A stretch of 64,000 nt of DNA from Oryzias latipes (lineage: Eukaryota; Chordata; Actinopteri; Beloniformes; Adrianichthyidae), in the NCBI RefSeq assembly GCF_002234675.1, contig NC_019860.2:15368536-15432535 (forward strand), in the 5' to 3' direction. Made by a program: the position numbers and the translations under genes. Numbering within the stretch: the first letter of the stretch is position 1; every line of letters starts with the position of its first letter. The notes beneath the pieces were generated by a model. It did not search any database, was not told where the DNA came from, and saw only the letters and a program-made list of their open reading frames with translations. Positions 1 through 12,100 of this stretch are shown in pieces.

Positions 1-650
1 ACTATAGGTGTAAAACAAAGAGATTCTGAACCTTTTGGCGACTCAAAATCAGATTATTTTCCGTGTAGCAGTCTTTCCGGGGTTCAGTGTCAGTAAAGCG
101 GAGTTTAATATATAAAATAAGGAGCTCAGAGACACGTTTGGATGTAGACAATCGCTGCAGCCTTTATTCTCCTTTTCATTCACATATCCTGAAGTTCATT
201 TGTCTCATTACGTCATGAACCTGTCATCCCAACACCAATGCGGAAGTAAACAGTCTTACAAACGCCCCCTCCTGCAGATGAAATGTCCCGTTTCAGCATA
301 AAACAATAAAGAGGAATGAAAATAGTGTTTTATATTAGCTTTGGAACGTTGAAAATGCCAAAAAAAAGTGCTCCTCCTTTTGTGTTACGGAAGCGTCACA
401 CAGACGTAGAGTCTTGTCTTTGGTGGAGGAAGAAAGGATTCAAGCGAACAGCTGCAGGGACACCGACGACGGCTTCATCAGGCTGCAGAGATCCTGCAAA
501 CCAACCATCAATAAATAAAACTTTAATGAATCGTAAATCAAACAAATGACCTTCCAGACATTTGGAACGTTATCAATAAACATTCAGCTCACCTGTTCAA
601 CAAAGTTTACTCGGTCTTCTCTGCGGCTGCACGGCGTTCACCTGCTGCTC
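1..650. repeat. Dispersed repeat, truncated by the window edge
   Basis: This stretch is clearly similar to positions 50998-51640. Both copies share a run about a rare GGGGTTC motif, then 'aaggagctcagagacacgttt', then a 'cttttcattcacata' block, and both end near 'cagctcacctgttcaac'. At 51 kb the sequence sits inside a TTAA-flanked terminal-inverted-repeat element. This copy begins at the window edge and lacks the right terminal inverted repeat. The small open reading frame at 316-549 falls inside the repeat and is not a gene. Confidence 0.75.
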
Positions 651-869
651 TGCATGCTCATTTTTTTACTGATTTAAAAAAAGTCCAATTAAATGTGGAA
701 TTTCTTTTAAATACATGCTTTTCTTTCCACTGATGATCTTTGATATTAATTAGTGTGATTAAAGTTCTTTCAAAATAAAACTTTTTTTTAGAATTTTTTA
801 TAATTGAATGTGGAATTTTATTCATTTCAATGACGTTCTTTAACACGATTTAAAAATATTAAATCCCTT

Positions 870-1682
870 GGTGGGTTAGAATTTCCCTAGATGGCCTAAT
901 AATAATCCAGATGGTCAATCATGGATAGATGAAGAACAGTCACTGAATGAAGAGACTGATCTATCAGATTTTCCTTTTAATTACAGCTCCATTTACTTTG
1001 AAAGCATTAATATCTAAACCACGTTAACAGCCTGGTGGAATTTCTTTAAAAAGAATAACTCCTCTCTCACAACCATTTTGGAACGAACCTAATGTCCCGA
1101 TAAGCAAGAAAATGCTCAACTTTCCAACCTGGAAGCCTAAAGGATTTACACATCTAGAACATACAATTCAAGATAAAACCTTAATATCTTTTGAAAGGTG
1201 GTTATGGATTAAGTAATAACATTTTTTTAGAATATCAGTGGAATATTAGCGGAAATCAGTAGTTAGTGCGAGGTTTAATCCGAGTCATAAAAATCTGACA
1301 ATACTTGATTCAGTAAATACATTTCTGAACCTAATTCTACAAAATTTTGTCAAAAATATATATATTTATGAGTCACATTGGAAACCAAGTTATGTTGCCA
1401 ACAAAGAAGTGTACAGACTTGGCTTGGGTATTTAATTCAGGCGAACCTTTTTGGTCACAGATCTGCTCAAACACCTTTAGACTGACCAAAAGTCCTAACC
1501 TGCAGCTTAATCTGTTTAAAACTCTTCATAGGACTCACTTACACAAGACCAAGGATGTTCATGATGGGCCAAAGAGAATCAGACACTTGTGGGTTTTGTA
1601 ATAACACCCTGGATGATTACCCGCATGCACTGTGGCTCTGCCGTCCACTTTCTCCACAGAGCTAGCAGGGTTTGGCCAAAAA
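870..1682 (+). pseudogene. Decayed L1-like LINE ORF2 fragment (3' portion)
   Basis: Plus-strand translation, with several stops and frameshifts, gives pieces typical of the end of fish L1-type ORF2. One is a 'WWNFFKKNNSSLTTILE' stretch near 1030-1080. Another is a CCHC-like tail near 1590-1650 with C-W-F-C, then H-A-L-W-L-C. No intact frame remains. The assignment rests on family resemblance recalled by eye; the clade could be wrong, but decayed non-LTR retrotransposon is the best reading. Confidence 0.55.
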
Positions 1683-1955
1683 GCTTTGCAAAAGTTTGGT
1701 TGTGGGCGAAACACAGGTTGCTGAGCTCGACTCTCGGATGACGTCACCACATTGAGTGAGAGGCGGGGCTTCAGAGATCAAGTTGTCTCTAATTTCTTGA
1801 TTGGAAACAAGCTCAGGAATATAACTAATATTTATAAAAAAAAAGTGTTCTTTTGTGTGGGAAGTAATATCATATACAGATTTTTTTTTTATTTTACTCT
1901 AAAAGGCTTAAGAATTGTATGGTATTGGCTCTATAGCACAGAATGTGGGCATTAA
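1683..1955 (-). repeat. MITE family B, partial copy
   Basis: The sequence from 'gtgggcgaaac' through 'gatgacgtca' to a 'ggcttaag' tail matches 34095-34320 in the same orientation and 61656-62000 in reverse orientation. Only about half of the element is present. The open reading frames at 1559-1955 lie within it and are not genes. Confidence 0.65.
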
Positions 1956-2009
1956 ACGTGACTTCTGTAACTGAATGCAAATCACAACATCTACAAGTTT
2001 GTAATAATT

Positions 2010-2015
2010 TTTATT
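2010..2015 (-). terminator. nop58 polyadenylation signal
   Basis: TTTATT on the plus strand reads AATAAA on the minus strand, about 355 bases downstream of the nop58 stop codon at 2370-2372. It is the best-placed canonical hexamer and implies a 3' UTR of roughly 0.37 kb. Confidence 0.6.
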
Positions 2016-2369
2016 CAATCGTCCATCTTGAGTCCAGATTTAGCTTCGTCTGGCTCCAAAAATAAACTTCAATCAATAATTGGAAAGAAAGGTTAACTTT
2101 ACAGCAAGACGTTTGTTCGTCCATCCTTTTTTTTTTCAACATTGGAAATGTTTCCTCTAAGACACAGATTTAAAATCCCTTTTCAAAGAGACAAAAATAT
2201 AAAATGGTGTCAAAGAAAGAACGGACAAACAGGAACTTTCTTTTTGTTGTGTCTAAAATTAAACATTCTGTAGTATAATGGAACAATGCAGATGATACCT
2301 TCTATGGGTAAAAAACAAAACAAAATTAGAGACATATCTAAAATAAATATATACACTGGCTCCATCTCC

Positions 2370-5300
2370 TTATTCGTCATCTTCCTCCTTCTTTTTCTTC
2401 TTCTTCTTCTTTTTCTCTGTTGACTGAAGAGTAAATGTGAGCAGTTAGAACAGGATTCCAGATTTTGCCCCCACAAACGTTTGGCCTAAGGCTCACCTCC
2501 ATTACTGCCACCTCCTCTTCCTCCTCCTTTAGCTCTTCAGCTGGTTCCTCCACTGCTTTCTTGTCCTTTTTCTTCTTCTTTTTCTTGGGCGTCTCCGGTT
2601 CGGCTGAAGTTTCAGGCGTTTCTTCTGGAACACACATGGTCAAACTTGAGCGTCGTGAACATCTCAACCCCCCCGCGGCGTCCCTTCATCACTTGCTCAC
2701 CTTGAACTTGGGGCTCTTTCTTTGGCTTCTTGGACTTCATCCCCGATGTGGTGGGCTCCTCTGCAGCCTCCTGCTGCTCCACCTCCTCGAATTTCCTCTT
2801 CTTTGAGGTGGAGGGGATGGTGGAGTCTCCAGATGGATCGTAAATTTTCACCTCGCTGAAAACAAATCAACACATGTCGCACAAACGTGCAGAAGTAAAG
2901 GATCCCTGCAGAGAGGAGTGCTCTGCTCCTAACCTCTTGTGTTGGTATTTGTCAGCCCTCGCCATGGCTTTGCCAGAACCGCTGATTTTACGGATCTGAA
3001 ATGGAAGATTTGGTTATAAGTAACTGAGATTATGGCATCAAAATGGTGTTAAAATAGAAGACGTTTTAAAAAAATATATATATTCAAGTCATGATTCCAA
3101 TAATTCACAATTTAGATTCTAATCATCTTTGGTACCTTCTACGGCATATAAAGTTATAAATAAAGTTTGTAGAGTTTGAATGGCGTTGGCACGACGAGCG
3201 AGCAAAAGCAGCTCATTTAATTTAAATTTTTACTGGCACATTGTAAAAATGTAATACACGGATCAATCCTGGATCAAGGTGAGCAAAACGATAGGTCATG
3301 CAATATGAACATATTAGGAATGTGGGCGTGGCTAACAAAAAACATCTGCTTCCAAGAATATCCAAACATTGACTTAAGCCGACTCTGATGAAAATTACAC
3401 CAATCTGTTCGGCGGCCCCAGGGGACCGAAACATTAAATGATTGCTATGGCGACAAACCGGCAGAAAAGCGTCCATTTTGAAAAAAAAAAAAAAGGGACA
3501 GCCACTTAAAATAAAATAATAATAAAAAATTCGAACTTTTAAAATATAGAAATGAAATGGCAGGAAATCCTGAAATCTTTTACGTACCCCCCTGTCCTCC
3601 AGCTGCCGGAGTCTGGCCTCCAGCTTGGCTCGGTTCTCGATTCCCATTTCGGCGTTCGTGTCTTCTCCCAGAGCGTCGTAGCGAATAGCCAGCGACGCTT
3701 TTGCAGCGAGCATTCTGGAGATCTGCAGAGGAGGTGAAAGGATTGTTCAATTTTTTTTTATTCTTGATGGTGATCAGTCATCATTTATCCCTCCCTCGGT
3801 TCTCCGGAACATACTTTGCCCTTGTTCTTGGCAGTGGTCTGTCCCACTAGGGAGGCGTGGTAAATGAGACCATATTTGGGCGTATCTTTGCGGGTCTTCA
3901 GAGCTCTGAAAAGAGCTTTCTCTGCGCCCAGGATCTGCACCGTGGAGGCCGGATGCTTGGCCAGATTCAGAAGTGAACCTGAACACGAAAGAGTTAAAAA
4001 ATAAAATATTAAGAGTGGCAAATATGATCTGAACTTGGTGTTGAGGAGAAAATAGCCTAAAGAATATGAGCTCAGAAGAGGTAGTGACTTAAAACCGTCA
4101 TCAGATTCAGGAAAACGACGTTTTGTCCGCATCATCATTGCCCGCCTTGTTCCCTCTCTGCTGCACAAAACCTACCGGCATGCGAGATGAGCCGGGCGCC
4201 AACCAGCTCGCCCACCATCACCGTCAAGTTGGGAGCGATGGCCGTCATCCGGTTCTTCAGGTAATCGTAGAGCTGTGCGCGGTAATCCGAGATCTCGATC
4301 ACCTGGGGAGGAAGCAGATCCGTTTGAAGGTCGCGCAGGAGACAAACGCTTTGGCGCCGCGGCGAGCATCACGTGACAGTTCAGATGAGGTAGTGACTGA
4401 AAACCCACACGGGGATATTCAGGATGAAGACAACTGTCGACATCATCAGCACTGCCACTGCTACTCCACAAACCTTTGAAGTCAGACCTATCAGCAAAAA
4501 GACTCTTCTTTGGGATCAGACAGATCGTTTCCGATTCAATTTACTTGAGATTTTCAATAGAGTAGTTCCATTTATTTGCAGACAAAACATGCCCAATAAA
4601 ACCCAAAAATGTTTAGTTTTGGATGCATTCAATGCTTATCCAGAAAAATCATTTTAGTGAATTGTGAGAAACTTTCATGCGAAGATCTTCTTGAATGCAT
4701 AAACTCCTTCAGGCTACTGGAAAATGTTCGACTCGACTTTGTACTTCAGCTTTTTTGTTAAGTTAATTTTTAAATAATAATCTGTGTCATGCTTAATCAA
4801 AATAAAGCTTCAATTCCACAAAAAAAAAAAAAACTTCTTTGCTTTTTGAGACATGAATGCAGAGAACATTAAGCTACAACGATTATTTAGACCTAACAAT
4901 TTAGGAGACTATAAGTTCCAATCTGGACTCAGTTTTTAATTTTCATTTAACAATTTGCAGTTGAAGTTGATTATTTAGAATTTACCATGTAATGCTAATA
5001 TTTTTGCTCTTTTCCACACCAAATTTGATCTGAGGACGCACCACCATCTACAAATATTTTTTCTTTCCTTTATCCTTAAATCCTTGGCCGACGTTTTAAA
5101 ACATAGAGCTGATTGCAATTTTGTTAACATTTCAAAATTAATAAACTACAACAAAAATACGGCAACGTAGCGCCCAGCACAGACACCAGCATGCGTTCCA
5201 TCAAGGAGAACAGACCTGATCGCAGAGATGTCGAATGTTGGCGATGTCCTGCTCCGACACTTCTGTTCCCATGGAGATTTCAGCGGCCAGCTTGACCTCT

Positions 5301-8300
5301 GCCTCCACCTCTTCTGGAAGGATCTCCGATAGATCGGTGGTCGCCACGTTTGTGCGGTCGCCTGCAGAGAGGAGGGACCAGCGTCAGCTTTCAATAACCA
5401 TGAAGGGATTGTTTTTTCTTTTCTTTTTGTTTTTAAAAAGAGAAACGTTTAAATTGTCTGTCTCAACACTGGATTCTGTGATAAAGAGAATCACTGAAAA
5501 CATCTGCAACAGTTGCAAAAAACAAACAAAACTGCACAAATTCCCATAGATTCACACTCTAGTGTAAAAAGATAACGGTTGGATTCTTACCAATTTTAAG
5601 GACAGTTTTGCAATAAGCTAAATTGTCGACGACAACCTTTCCGAGCTCGGGGAAGTGCCAGCCGTACCACTCCCTACAGCGCATGATGTAGTTATTCAGC
5701 TCCTTGTCCAGGTCGTCCAGTAGAGCTGCAGGAAAACATCCAAACCGATTATAATATACTTTTTAAAAAATTGGTTGGTTAACAAGAAACGTTTGTCAAC
5801 TTTTCCATACTAAAAAACCAAAAACAAACATGGTTGCGAAACACCCACTCTGAAGAAAACAGTGTTATTGGCGTCTTTAACATGAAGTTGGTGCATTTTT
5901 CTGAGGTGGACAAATACTAAGAACATTGAGCCCAAAATTGCATTTCTGAGGATTTATTTTTTCAAATTGTGAATCAGAAGCGGACGAAAAAAATGCATTT
6001 GTGACGCAAAGAAACGCCGGGCGGGCCACAAGCTCCCTCAGCAACAGGGAGGGGAAGAGTGGGCGGGGATCTCCACGCCGCCAATGATCCGGTTGTCACT
6101 ACCGGATCTGTAACGGCTACCAGCTTGGTGCCTGCATCCGCAAATTTTACGTCACATCCTCTTTGTGACCAACATTGTGACAACTATGCAATTTGATTTG
6201 GATTTTCTCCTTTAATTTGTTTATTTCTTGTACGCTTGTTGTTTCGAGATCGTAAACCTTGGAATTCATTGTTAAATTAGAAAAAAAAGGTAGGAGTTCT
6301 GCCTAATTTACAACGGTCCAAGCCCTTTAAACAGCAGATAACTCTGCGATCACACGAATGTATGCTTCCTTTACCCCCCCCCCCCCCCCCCCCCCCCAAA
6401 CTAAAATTACAGCTCCATTAAATAAAAGAACGCCGCCTAAACGTTATGTAAATGGTGCATGACATCATGGAAACCAGACAGCTTGGACCCATTCTCTGAT
6501 CAATTATTTCTTTTATATGAACTGAGGGCATTATACTCTGGGGAGATGCCCCCGGGGCAACTGCTGCCGCTTTAGCAATTAATGACGGGTCTATGTTATG
6601 TTATGGTGAGTGACATTGTCTCCTGGTACAATGGGGAGCAAAAGGCTGTCAAACACAACAGAAGGACACTTTTGAAGTCCTCGTGTGGTTGTCTCTACGA
6701 TAGCGCACTTCTGATCTTTAAAGTTTCTCTTTTTCTTCAGAATTAATTGTTTAAATATAAAGTCAAATACTTTAGTAGACACGTTTCACACATGTGAGGA
6801 CCAGTTGGGTTGCCCACAAGTCCGAGGCGAATTTCTGATGAACTCCTGCCGCTCTGCAGAAACTATGTCTAGAAAACGAGACACTATTTTTTTTGCCTCT
6901 GGCTAAAAAATGCCTTATCATAATTGAGGGACTGCTGGGAACCCTTTGAAAATAGATCAAAATATAACTGAAGTGGGTCTTTAGTGTCTTGTTTTTCCCG
7001 TTTCCAGCTGTTCACCATAAATACTTACAAATGGCCTGCACAATCATGGTATCCACTTTGTCGGGGCTGAACTTGAGCTTGTAACGGGATAAACTGGGGG
7101 TAGAGGAAAAACAACAAAACATAACCTGGTTAGTTAATAATGAAGAACGTTCTACAACAAAGAAGAACGTTGAAAAAGAGCTGATGCCTCAGTGGTAGTG
7201 ACGAATGCTGATGGAAATCCACAGACGTGTTTCAGACAGCAGAGTGTAATCATAGGCAATACCAGCAGCAGCAACACAGCTCTGCACAACTAACCTGTGA
7301 GCCAAACCGAGGGACATGGCACTCATCTCTTTAGGAGGAAGTCCAGAGATGAGGCTCTCCATCTGGCTCCTGATGCATCTCATCAGTTCAGCCACAGCGG
7401 AGCTGTGGACACAGCTCAGCTCAAGCTTGTCCTGAAACCCAAACATCATCAGAATAAAGACGACACACTGCAGGCAGAGTGTTTGACACAGATTTGATCG
7501 CTTACTTTAATTACTCCACCAAGTTTGGCATCGCTGACAGCAAGCTCCTCGTGGGCTTCCTTGGCAACGACTTTCTTTAAAACTTTCTTCAAACTCTTCC
7601 CGATTTTCCCCTCCACCAGGGCGGTTGCAGCTTCACGGTAGAAGAAAGGTAAAGTTCTATTTGTGGGCTCAATTTTATGTGAATTGCGAATTTGTTGTAG
7701 ATGAATCAGACACAGAAAATTATGTATGTAAAGGTGGACAGTTGGACAAAAGCTGTACCTGCTAGAGCCTCAGTTGTGTCAGTGAACTTCTCAAAATGCT
7801 TCAGTTTGACTCTAAAAACAAAAAGAATTCAATTTATACTTTCAGTAATATAAAATAAACTTACAATGTGATAACCCCAAATGTATATACACTTACACTT
7901 TATTAGCTTTCTCAGGAGTTTCAAACTCCTTATAAAGACTGTCGACTTGCTGCAGCTTGGATTCATCGAGAACCTACAAAAATAAAAGAAATATGGAGGG
8001 ATAAAATTAATTTAACAAGTTTCAATCGATACCAACCAAGTTGTGGTGAGTGCCCACGTGGTTACAGGCCTGCAGAATGCTAACCAACTTAAAAATCAAA
8101 CTTGAACAAAAGCTCACTTCAGCACATTTGATTTCAATTGAATAAGCTTAACCTGTACGGCACTTTTGTTTCCAGCTCGAAAAAAATACAACAGGAACAG
8201 ACTACGGTCATATTTTTTTATGCTAACCTAAGCTAACTCGTTAGCCAACAAGAACAAATAACATTTGAGTTTTTAATATTAAATAAAAGGAATAAAGGGG

Positions 8301-8356
8301 ATGCGAATTACCTTGAAAATAGCATATCCTGCGGCGGTTTCAAATAAAACTAACAT
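2370..8356 (-). CDS. nop58: Nucleolar protein 58, box C/D snoRNP core protein (15 exons)
   Basis: NOP58 is one of the four core proteins of box C/D snoRNPs, which direct 2'-O-methylation of rRNA in the nucleolus; it pairs with NOP56 and binds the C/D motif.
Exons in transcript order: 8356-8312, 7973-7897, 7811-7759, 7630-7506, 7431-7295, 7093-7029, 5725-5591, 5361-5216, 4302-4176, 3978-3815, 3722-3588, 2995-2934, 2855-2701, 2624-2497, 2423-2370. Every junction is GT-AG and the sum is 1608 nt (535 residues; human is 529). The protein starts [15 protein letters not shown]. The NOP5 N-terminal domain is followed by the coiled coil (exons 5-8) and the Nop RNA-binding domain (exons 9-11), with the conserved [13 protein letters not shown] and [10 protein letters not shown] motifs. 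The tail is rich in KKE/D, as in other NOP58 proteins.
Three introns carry C/D snoRNAs. The gene is divergent from nufip1. The exact splice point is ambiguous by a base or two at a few junctions. Confidence 0.96.
4070..4142 (-). ncRNA. snord11: Box C/D snoRNA, SNORD11-like (copy 1), intronic in nop58
   Basis: Lies in the intron between nop58 coding exons 9 and 10. On the minus strand I see a C box ATGATGA (near 4140-4134), an internal D' CTGA, a C' TGATGA, and a D box CTGA (4075-4072). Upstream of the D box is GTCACTACCTC, complementary to GAGGUAGUGAC of 18S rRNA. The fifth base before the D box pairs with the first G of GGUA, which is Gm509 in human numbering and the known SNORD11 target. 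Human NOP58 introns also host SNORD11. The ends are approximate because the terminal stem is weak. Confidence 0.85.
4377..4454 (-). ncRNA. Box C/D snoRNA, SNORD11-like (copy 2), intronic in nop58
   Basis: Lies in the intron between coding exons 8 and 9. On the minus strand a CAGT/ACTG terminal stem (4454-4451 with 4380-4377) encloses a C box TGATGATG, an internal CTGA and a D box CTGA (4384-4381). The guide CAGTCACTACCTC sits at the same distance from the D box as in the 4070-4142 copy, so it targets the same 18S G (human G509). This parallels SNORD11 and SNORD11B in human NOP58. Outside the guide and boxes the two copies differ greatly. Confidence 0.85.
5838..6992 (+). repeat. MITE family A, interrupted copy in a nop58 intron
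   Basis: Positions 5838-6060 match the left part of family A, with 'cacccactctga', then 'gcatttctgaggattta', then 'gggcgggccacaagctc'. Positions 6800-6992 match the right part, with 'gaggcgaatttctgatgaac', then 'gccgctctgcagaaac', ending 'agtgggtcttta'. The middle is replaced by unrelated sequence that includes a 24-base C run. This is the largest nop58 intron (5726-7028). Confidence 0.6.
6374..6397. repeat. Poly-C tract (24 bases)
   Basis: Uninterrupted C homopolymer within a nop58 intron. The length may be a sequencing artefact or polymorphic. Confidence 0.95.
7185..7259 (-). ncRNA. snord70: Box C/D snoRNA, SNORD70-like, intronic in nop58
   Basis: Lies in the intron between coding exons 5 and 6. 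On the minus strand a TGCCT/AGGCA stem brackets an imperfect C box (ATGATTA), an internal D' CTGA and a D box CTGA (7192-7189). The guide CGTCACTACCA immediately precedes the D box. Its fifth base pairs with the A of 18S GGUAGUGACG, three bases downstream of the SNORD11 target, which matches human Am512, the SNORD70 site. Human SNORD70 is also a NOP58 intron RNA. The C box departs from RTGATGA, so the 5' end is the least certain part. Confidence 0.8.
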
Positions 8357-9111
8357 TTTGAAGCTTTACTATGTTTCTTTCCTTATGGCGTGCTCGCCCC
8401 AACGAGCGGACACGTTTTTTACTGAGCACGCGCTGCCGTCCGAAAACCCCACGCGGCACAGACAGGAAGCTGTGGGGTTGCCAGCTCTGGAAAGAAAAAA
8501 ACTCAAATTCAAACATAATTCGTTTAGTTCAACCAGTACCTGGAATTTATCCAAATGTATATCGTGTAAAATTAAAAATACATATATAATATGCTATTCG
8601 ATTTTTTGAGGTGTTGAAAACTATCTTAATTGCAAATAAACAGCTTAAGTTGTTTTATTTTAGGAAGCAAAAAATAAATGAATAAATAAATAAGAGACAG
8701 AGAAAAAAAACCGATGAAATACTTATAGAATTATTCCTTATATTGATGACATTTTTTACTTGTTATAGAAAAGCATACTGACAGAGTACATATCTTAGAA
8801 TGTTTCCTTTAAACGTTTTCAATGAGCGTTCGTTCACCCCAAACATGGCAACAAGACGGTTCTTCAGAAAAACTTGCATAAATTCGGACACTGAATTTAA
8901 AAGACATAAAACACAGATCCGTACAATAAAAACACATCTGATAGAATTTAGGATACGTACAGGCATTAAATATGCATCATTAGGATACATTTAGCTTACA
9001 AATGAGTGTTTCCTGTTTTAGCGGAAGTGACGCAAAACACGCACATGTGGGGACTGCGTGGAAGTTGGGGCTTCAACAAACTTGTTTTTGAAAAGTAATT
9101 AGTTAAACAAC
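8357..9111. promoter_or_regulatory. Divergent nop58/nufip1 intergenic region
   Basis: The two start codons face away from each other across 755 bp. Near nufip1, GCGGAAGTGACGCAA (9021-9035) joins an ETS-type CGGAAGTG to a CRE-like TGACGCAA, about 80 bases before the ATG. Near nop58 the sequence is relatively CpG-rich (8390-8460, 'gagcacgcgctgccg'). The centre (8550-9000) is AT-rich with no gene visible; the opposed small open reading frames at 8763-8994 look fortuitous. Whether one bidirectional promoter or two separate ones operate cannot be told from sequence. Confidence 0.65.
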
Positions 9112-12100
9112 ATGAGTGAAGAGGGCCGTTATCCCCCTCCGGACTTCAGCTGCCCCCCAGCGAGCTCCAGCCAGCATCTTCAACAGCCTCCCCGCTTCAG
9201 CGGCTTCCAACCGGGCATGTGGAACTGGACCGAGTCGCCATGCGAGCCCAGCCGTGGCAGTCCGGCATGGCAGCACCAAGAGCCAGCACGGGGCTTTGGC
9301 TTTCAACCAGGCTGGGGAAACCATGGACATACGCATCCTTACAGTGAGTTGAACTCACAGAAATTGTTTTCAAGTTCAAAACAATTTAGGCATCAAACTT
9401 ACCCGGTTCTGGGGTTGTTTTAGGTCCAAACGTTGGATACGAATGGTATCAAGGTGGAAGAAACAACAGTGGACCTCACTACCAGCCCTGGAAAAAGGTA
9501 ATGGGAGAAAAAAGCTAACTACATAAATGTGGAGCTTGGTTAAAATCTATGAAAACTTGTGATGGGACTTGAATAGCCTGAGTTTGTGAGTCCATTTTGT
9601 TATGCCACTGACGTCACTTCATTTAACAGTTACAGACTTGGTAGTATTTCACACTCACATGTGAGAAAAACAATCACAAATGCCTCATAATTTGCTTCAC
9701 ACAACCTTTTGATTGACTCCCACAAGTCTGCCCCCTGCAGGTAAAAGTATTCTACGGAGCCCGTGTCCTGACATTTAAAAGTTAAACTATATCTCGTTCC
9801 CACAGATTAATATCTTGTTTGCACAAAATACTATTCTGTTCCCGCAAGATAATATTGTGTTCCCTCGAAATACTATTTCGTTCCCTCGAAATGATTAACT
9901 CGTGGGGACGAAATAATTAATTTGTGCGAACGAAATAATTATTCACGTCATAAGTCATTCATATACATGGATATGCTCTCCGTTCGGCCGCAAAAGCCAC
10001 TTTCAGCAGTAACTTCCGTGTCTCTGTGACCCACATTTGTTCAAGGAAGGAAAAAGAAAAACAAGAATGATCAATATTTTTGTCTCAATGATTATAAGAA
10101 AATTATCATAAGATTTATGAAACCTAGACTTGCTGCTTTGCCATACAATTCACCTGACAGAGCTCCGCTGCTGAGCTCTTTTGCTTGTCATGCCGGCATT
10201 CAGGCAGCTGGCTGGCCGGTAGACAGACAGCCAGCTGACATTGTAGTTTAGGGTCGAATAGGAATAATAATATTCAGGACTTGTCTTTTATTAACATACT
10301 CTTTAGCAGTCACTTTACATTCAAAGGCTAGTAGGCTACATGGCCGATCATTTATCCTGTTATTTACGTCATAGATTTACAGCAAATACCTTCACATTTC
10401 TGTCTGTGTGTGTCTCATTACATTGCATTGAAGACACTGAGGATGTTTAGAGATCAGATTTATTTATTTTAAAAAGCACAAAAGCAGCTGTAATCACGTC
10501 ATGTCTGGGTTCATTCACATCCTGGTTCGCTCTCCGTCCATCTTGCTGCAAAAGCCGCTTTCTGCCGCTACTTCCGTGTCTCTGTGAGCATTCAATAGGA
10601 ATAAAAATAAAAGCAAGAATGATCGATCTATTATTGTCTCGATGAAAATCAGAAGAATATCATAAGATTAGGCTGGCTGCTTAGCCTACCGGACTTAGCT
10701 TTTAGCTCTTAGCATTACAAACATGGCGGTGAGCGACATCCCGACAGGCATCACGCATACCCAAGATGCATTTCGAACAGCCACTTCAGTTGTAACACTT
10801 CAGTTACAGGGACACGGTGATTGGTCAAGGTGCACCTTGCGATATTGCTCTCATCCGGATGTGATGCTAGAAGCTACGAGCTAAGTAGTATGGCTTTTGT
10901 GCTTTTTAAAATGAATACATCTGATCTCTAAACATCCTCCGTGTCTTCAATGCAATGTAATGAGACACACACAGACAGAAGAAATGTGAAGGTATCTGCT
11001 GTAAATCTATGACGTAAAAAACAGGATAAATGATCGGCCAGATAGTTACCATGTAGCCTAATAGCCTTCGAATGTAAAGCGACTGCTAAAGAGCATGTTA
11101 ATAAAAGACAAGTGCAGAATATTATTATACCTATATTCTACCCTAGACTACAATATCAGCTAGCTGTCTGTCTACCGGCCAGCTAGCTGCCCGAATGCCG
11201 GCATGACAAGCAAAAGAGCTCCGCAGCGGAGCTATGTCCAGTGAATCGTATGGCAAAGCAGCAAGTCTAGGTATCATAAATCTTATGATAATTTTCTTAT
11301 ATTCAATGAGACAATAATAAATTGATCATTATTGTTTTTCTTTTTTCTTTTTTGAACAAATGTGAGTCACAGAGACACAGAAGTTACAGCAGAAAGCAGC
11401 TTTTGCGGCCGAACGGAGAGCATATCCGTGTTTATGAATGACTTATGACGTGAATAATTATCGCGTTCGCACAAATTAATTATTTCATTCCCACGAGTTA
11501 ATCATTTCGAGGGAACGCAATATTATCGTGTTGGGAACGGAATAGTATTTAGTGCGAACAAGATATTTATTTGTGGGAACGAGATATATTTTAATTTTTT
11601 AATGTCAGGACACGGGCTCCGTAGAATACTTTTACACTCAGGGAAAGTTTGCGAAGTTTACCACGAAAATGTCAATTAATAATATAAGGAGCACCTAATT
11701 ATCTTAAAAGGAAAAGTACCATACCGAAACCATTTTTAAATGTATGACAGCAAATGCATTACTCAGATAAGACTTTATTTATCCCACAGTGGGGAAATTC
11801 TTTTGTCTGGATGGTTCACTGGAATAACAAAGTGCAAAAATGTTTAATTGGACTAATCCAAGCATTTATGAAAAATACACTTCATGTCTAATTCCAATGG
11901 TCGGTGCTGCAGTGGCGTATCTCTGTGTAAAGGAGTTTGGGTGTCAAACTGAGCTTAAGAGGGCAAGAGGTGCATAGTAGCTTAGTGCACAAAACAGTTG
12001 CATCGTCGGATATAGTAAACAGCATAAAAATAAAAACATTTTGAACAGATGCAGCTCATAAACCATAGCAAATGTCCCAAAAGTTGTGATCATTCTAAAG

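Noticed and set aside
2465-2806. 113-residue plus-strand frame
   Set aside because: Antisense to the Lys/Glu-rich exons of nop58; the Ser/Phe/Leu composition is a shadow of that repeat.
8763-8994. Overlapping opposed frames in the nop58/nufip1 intergenic region
   Set aside because: No conserved-looking residues, AT-rich, and both short; treated as chance.
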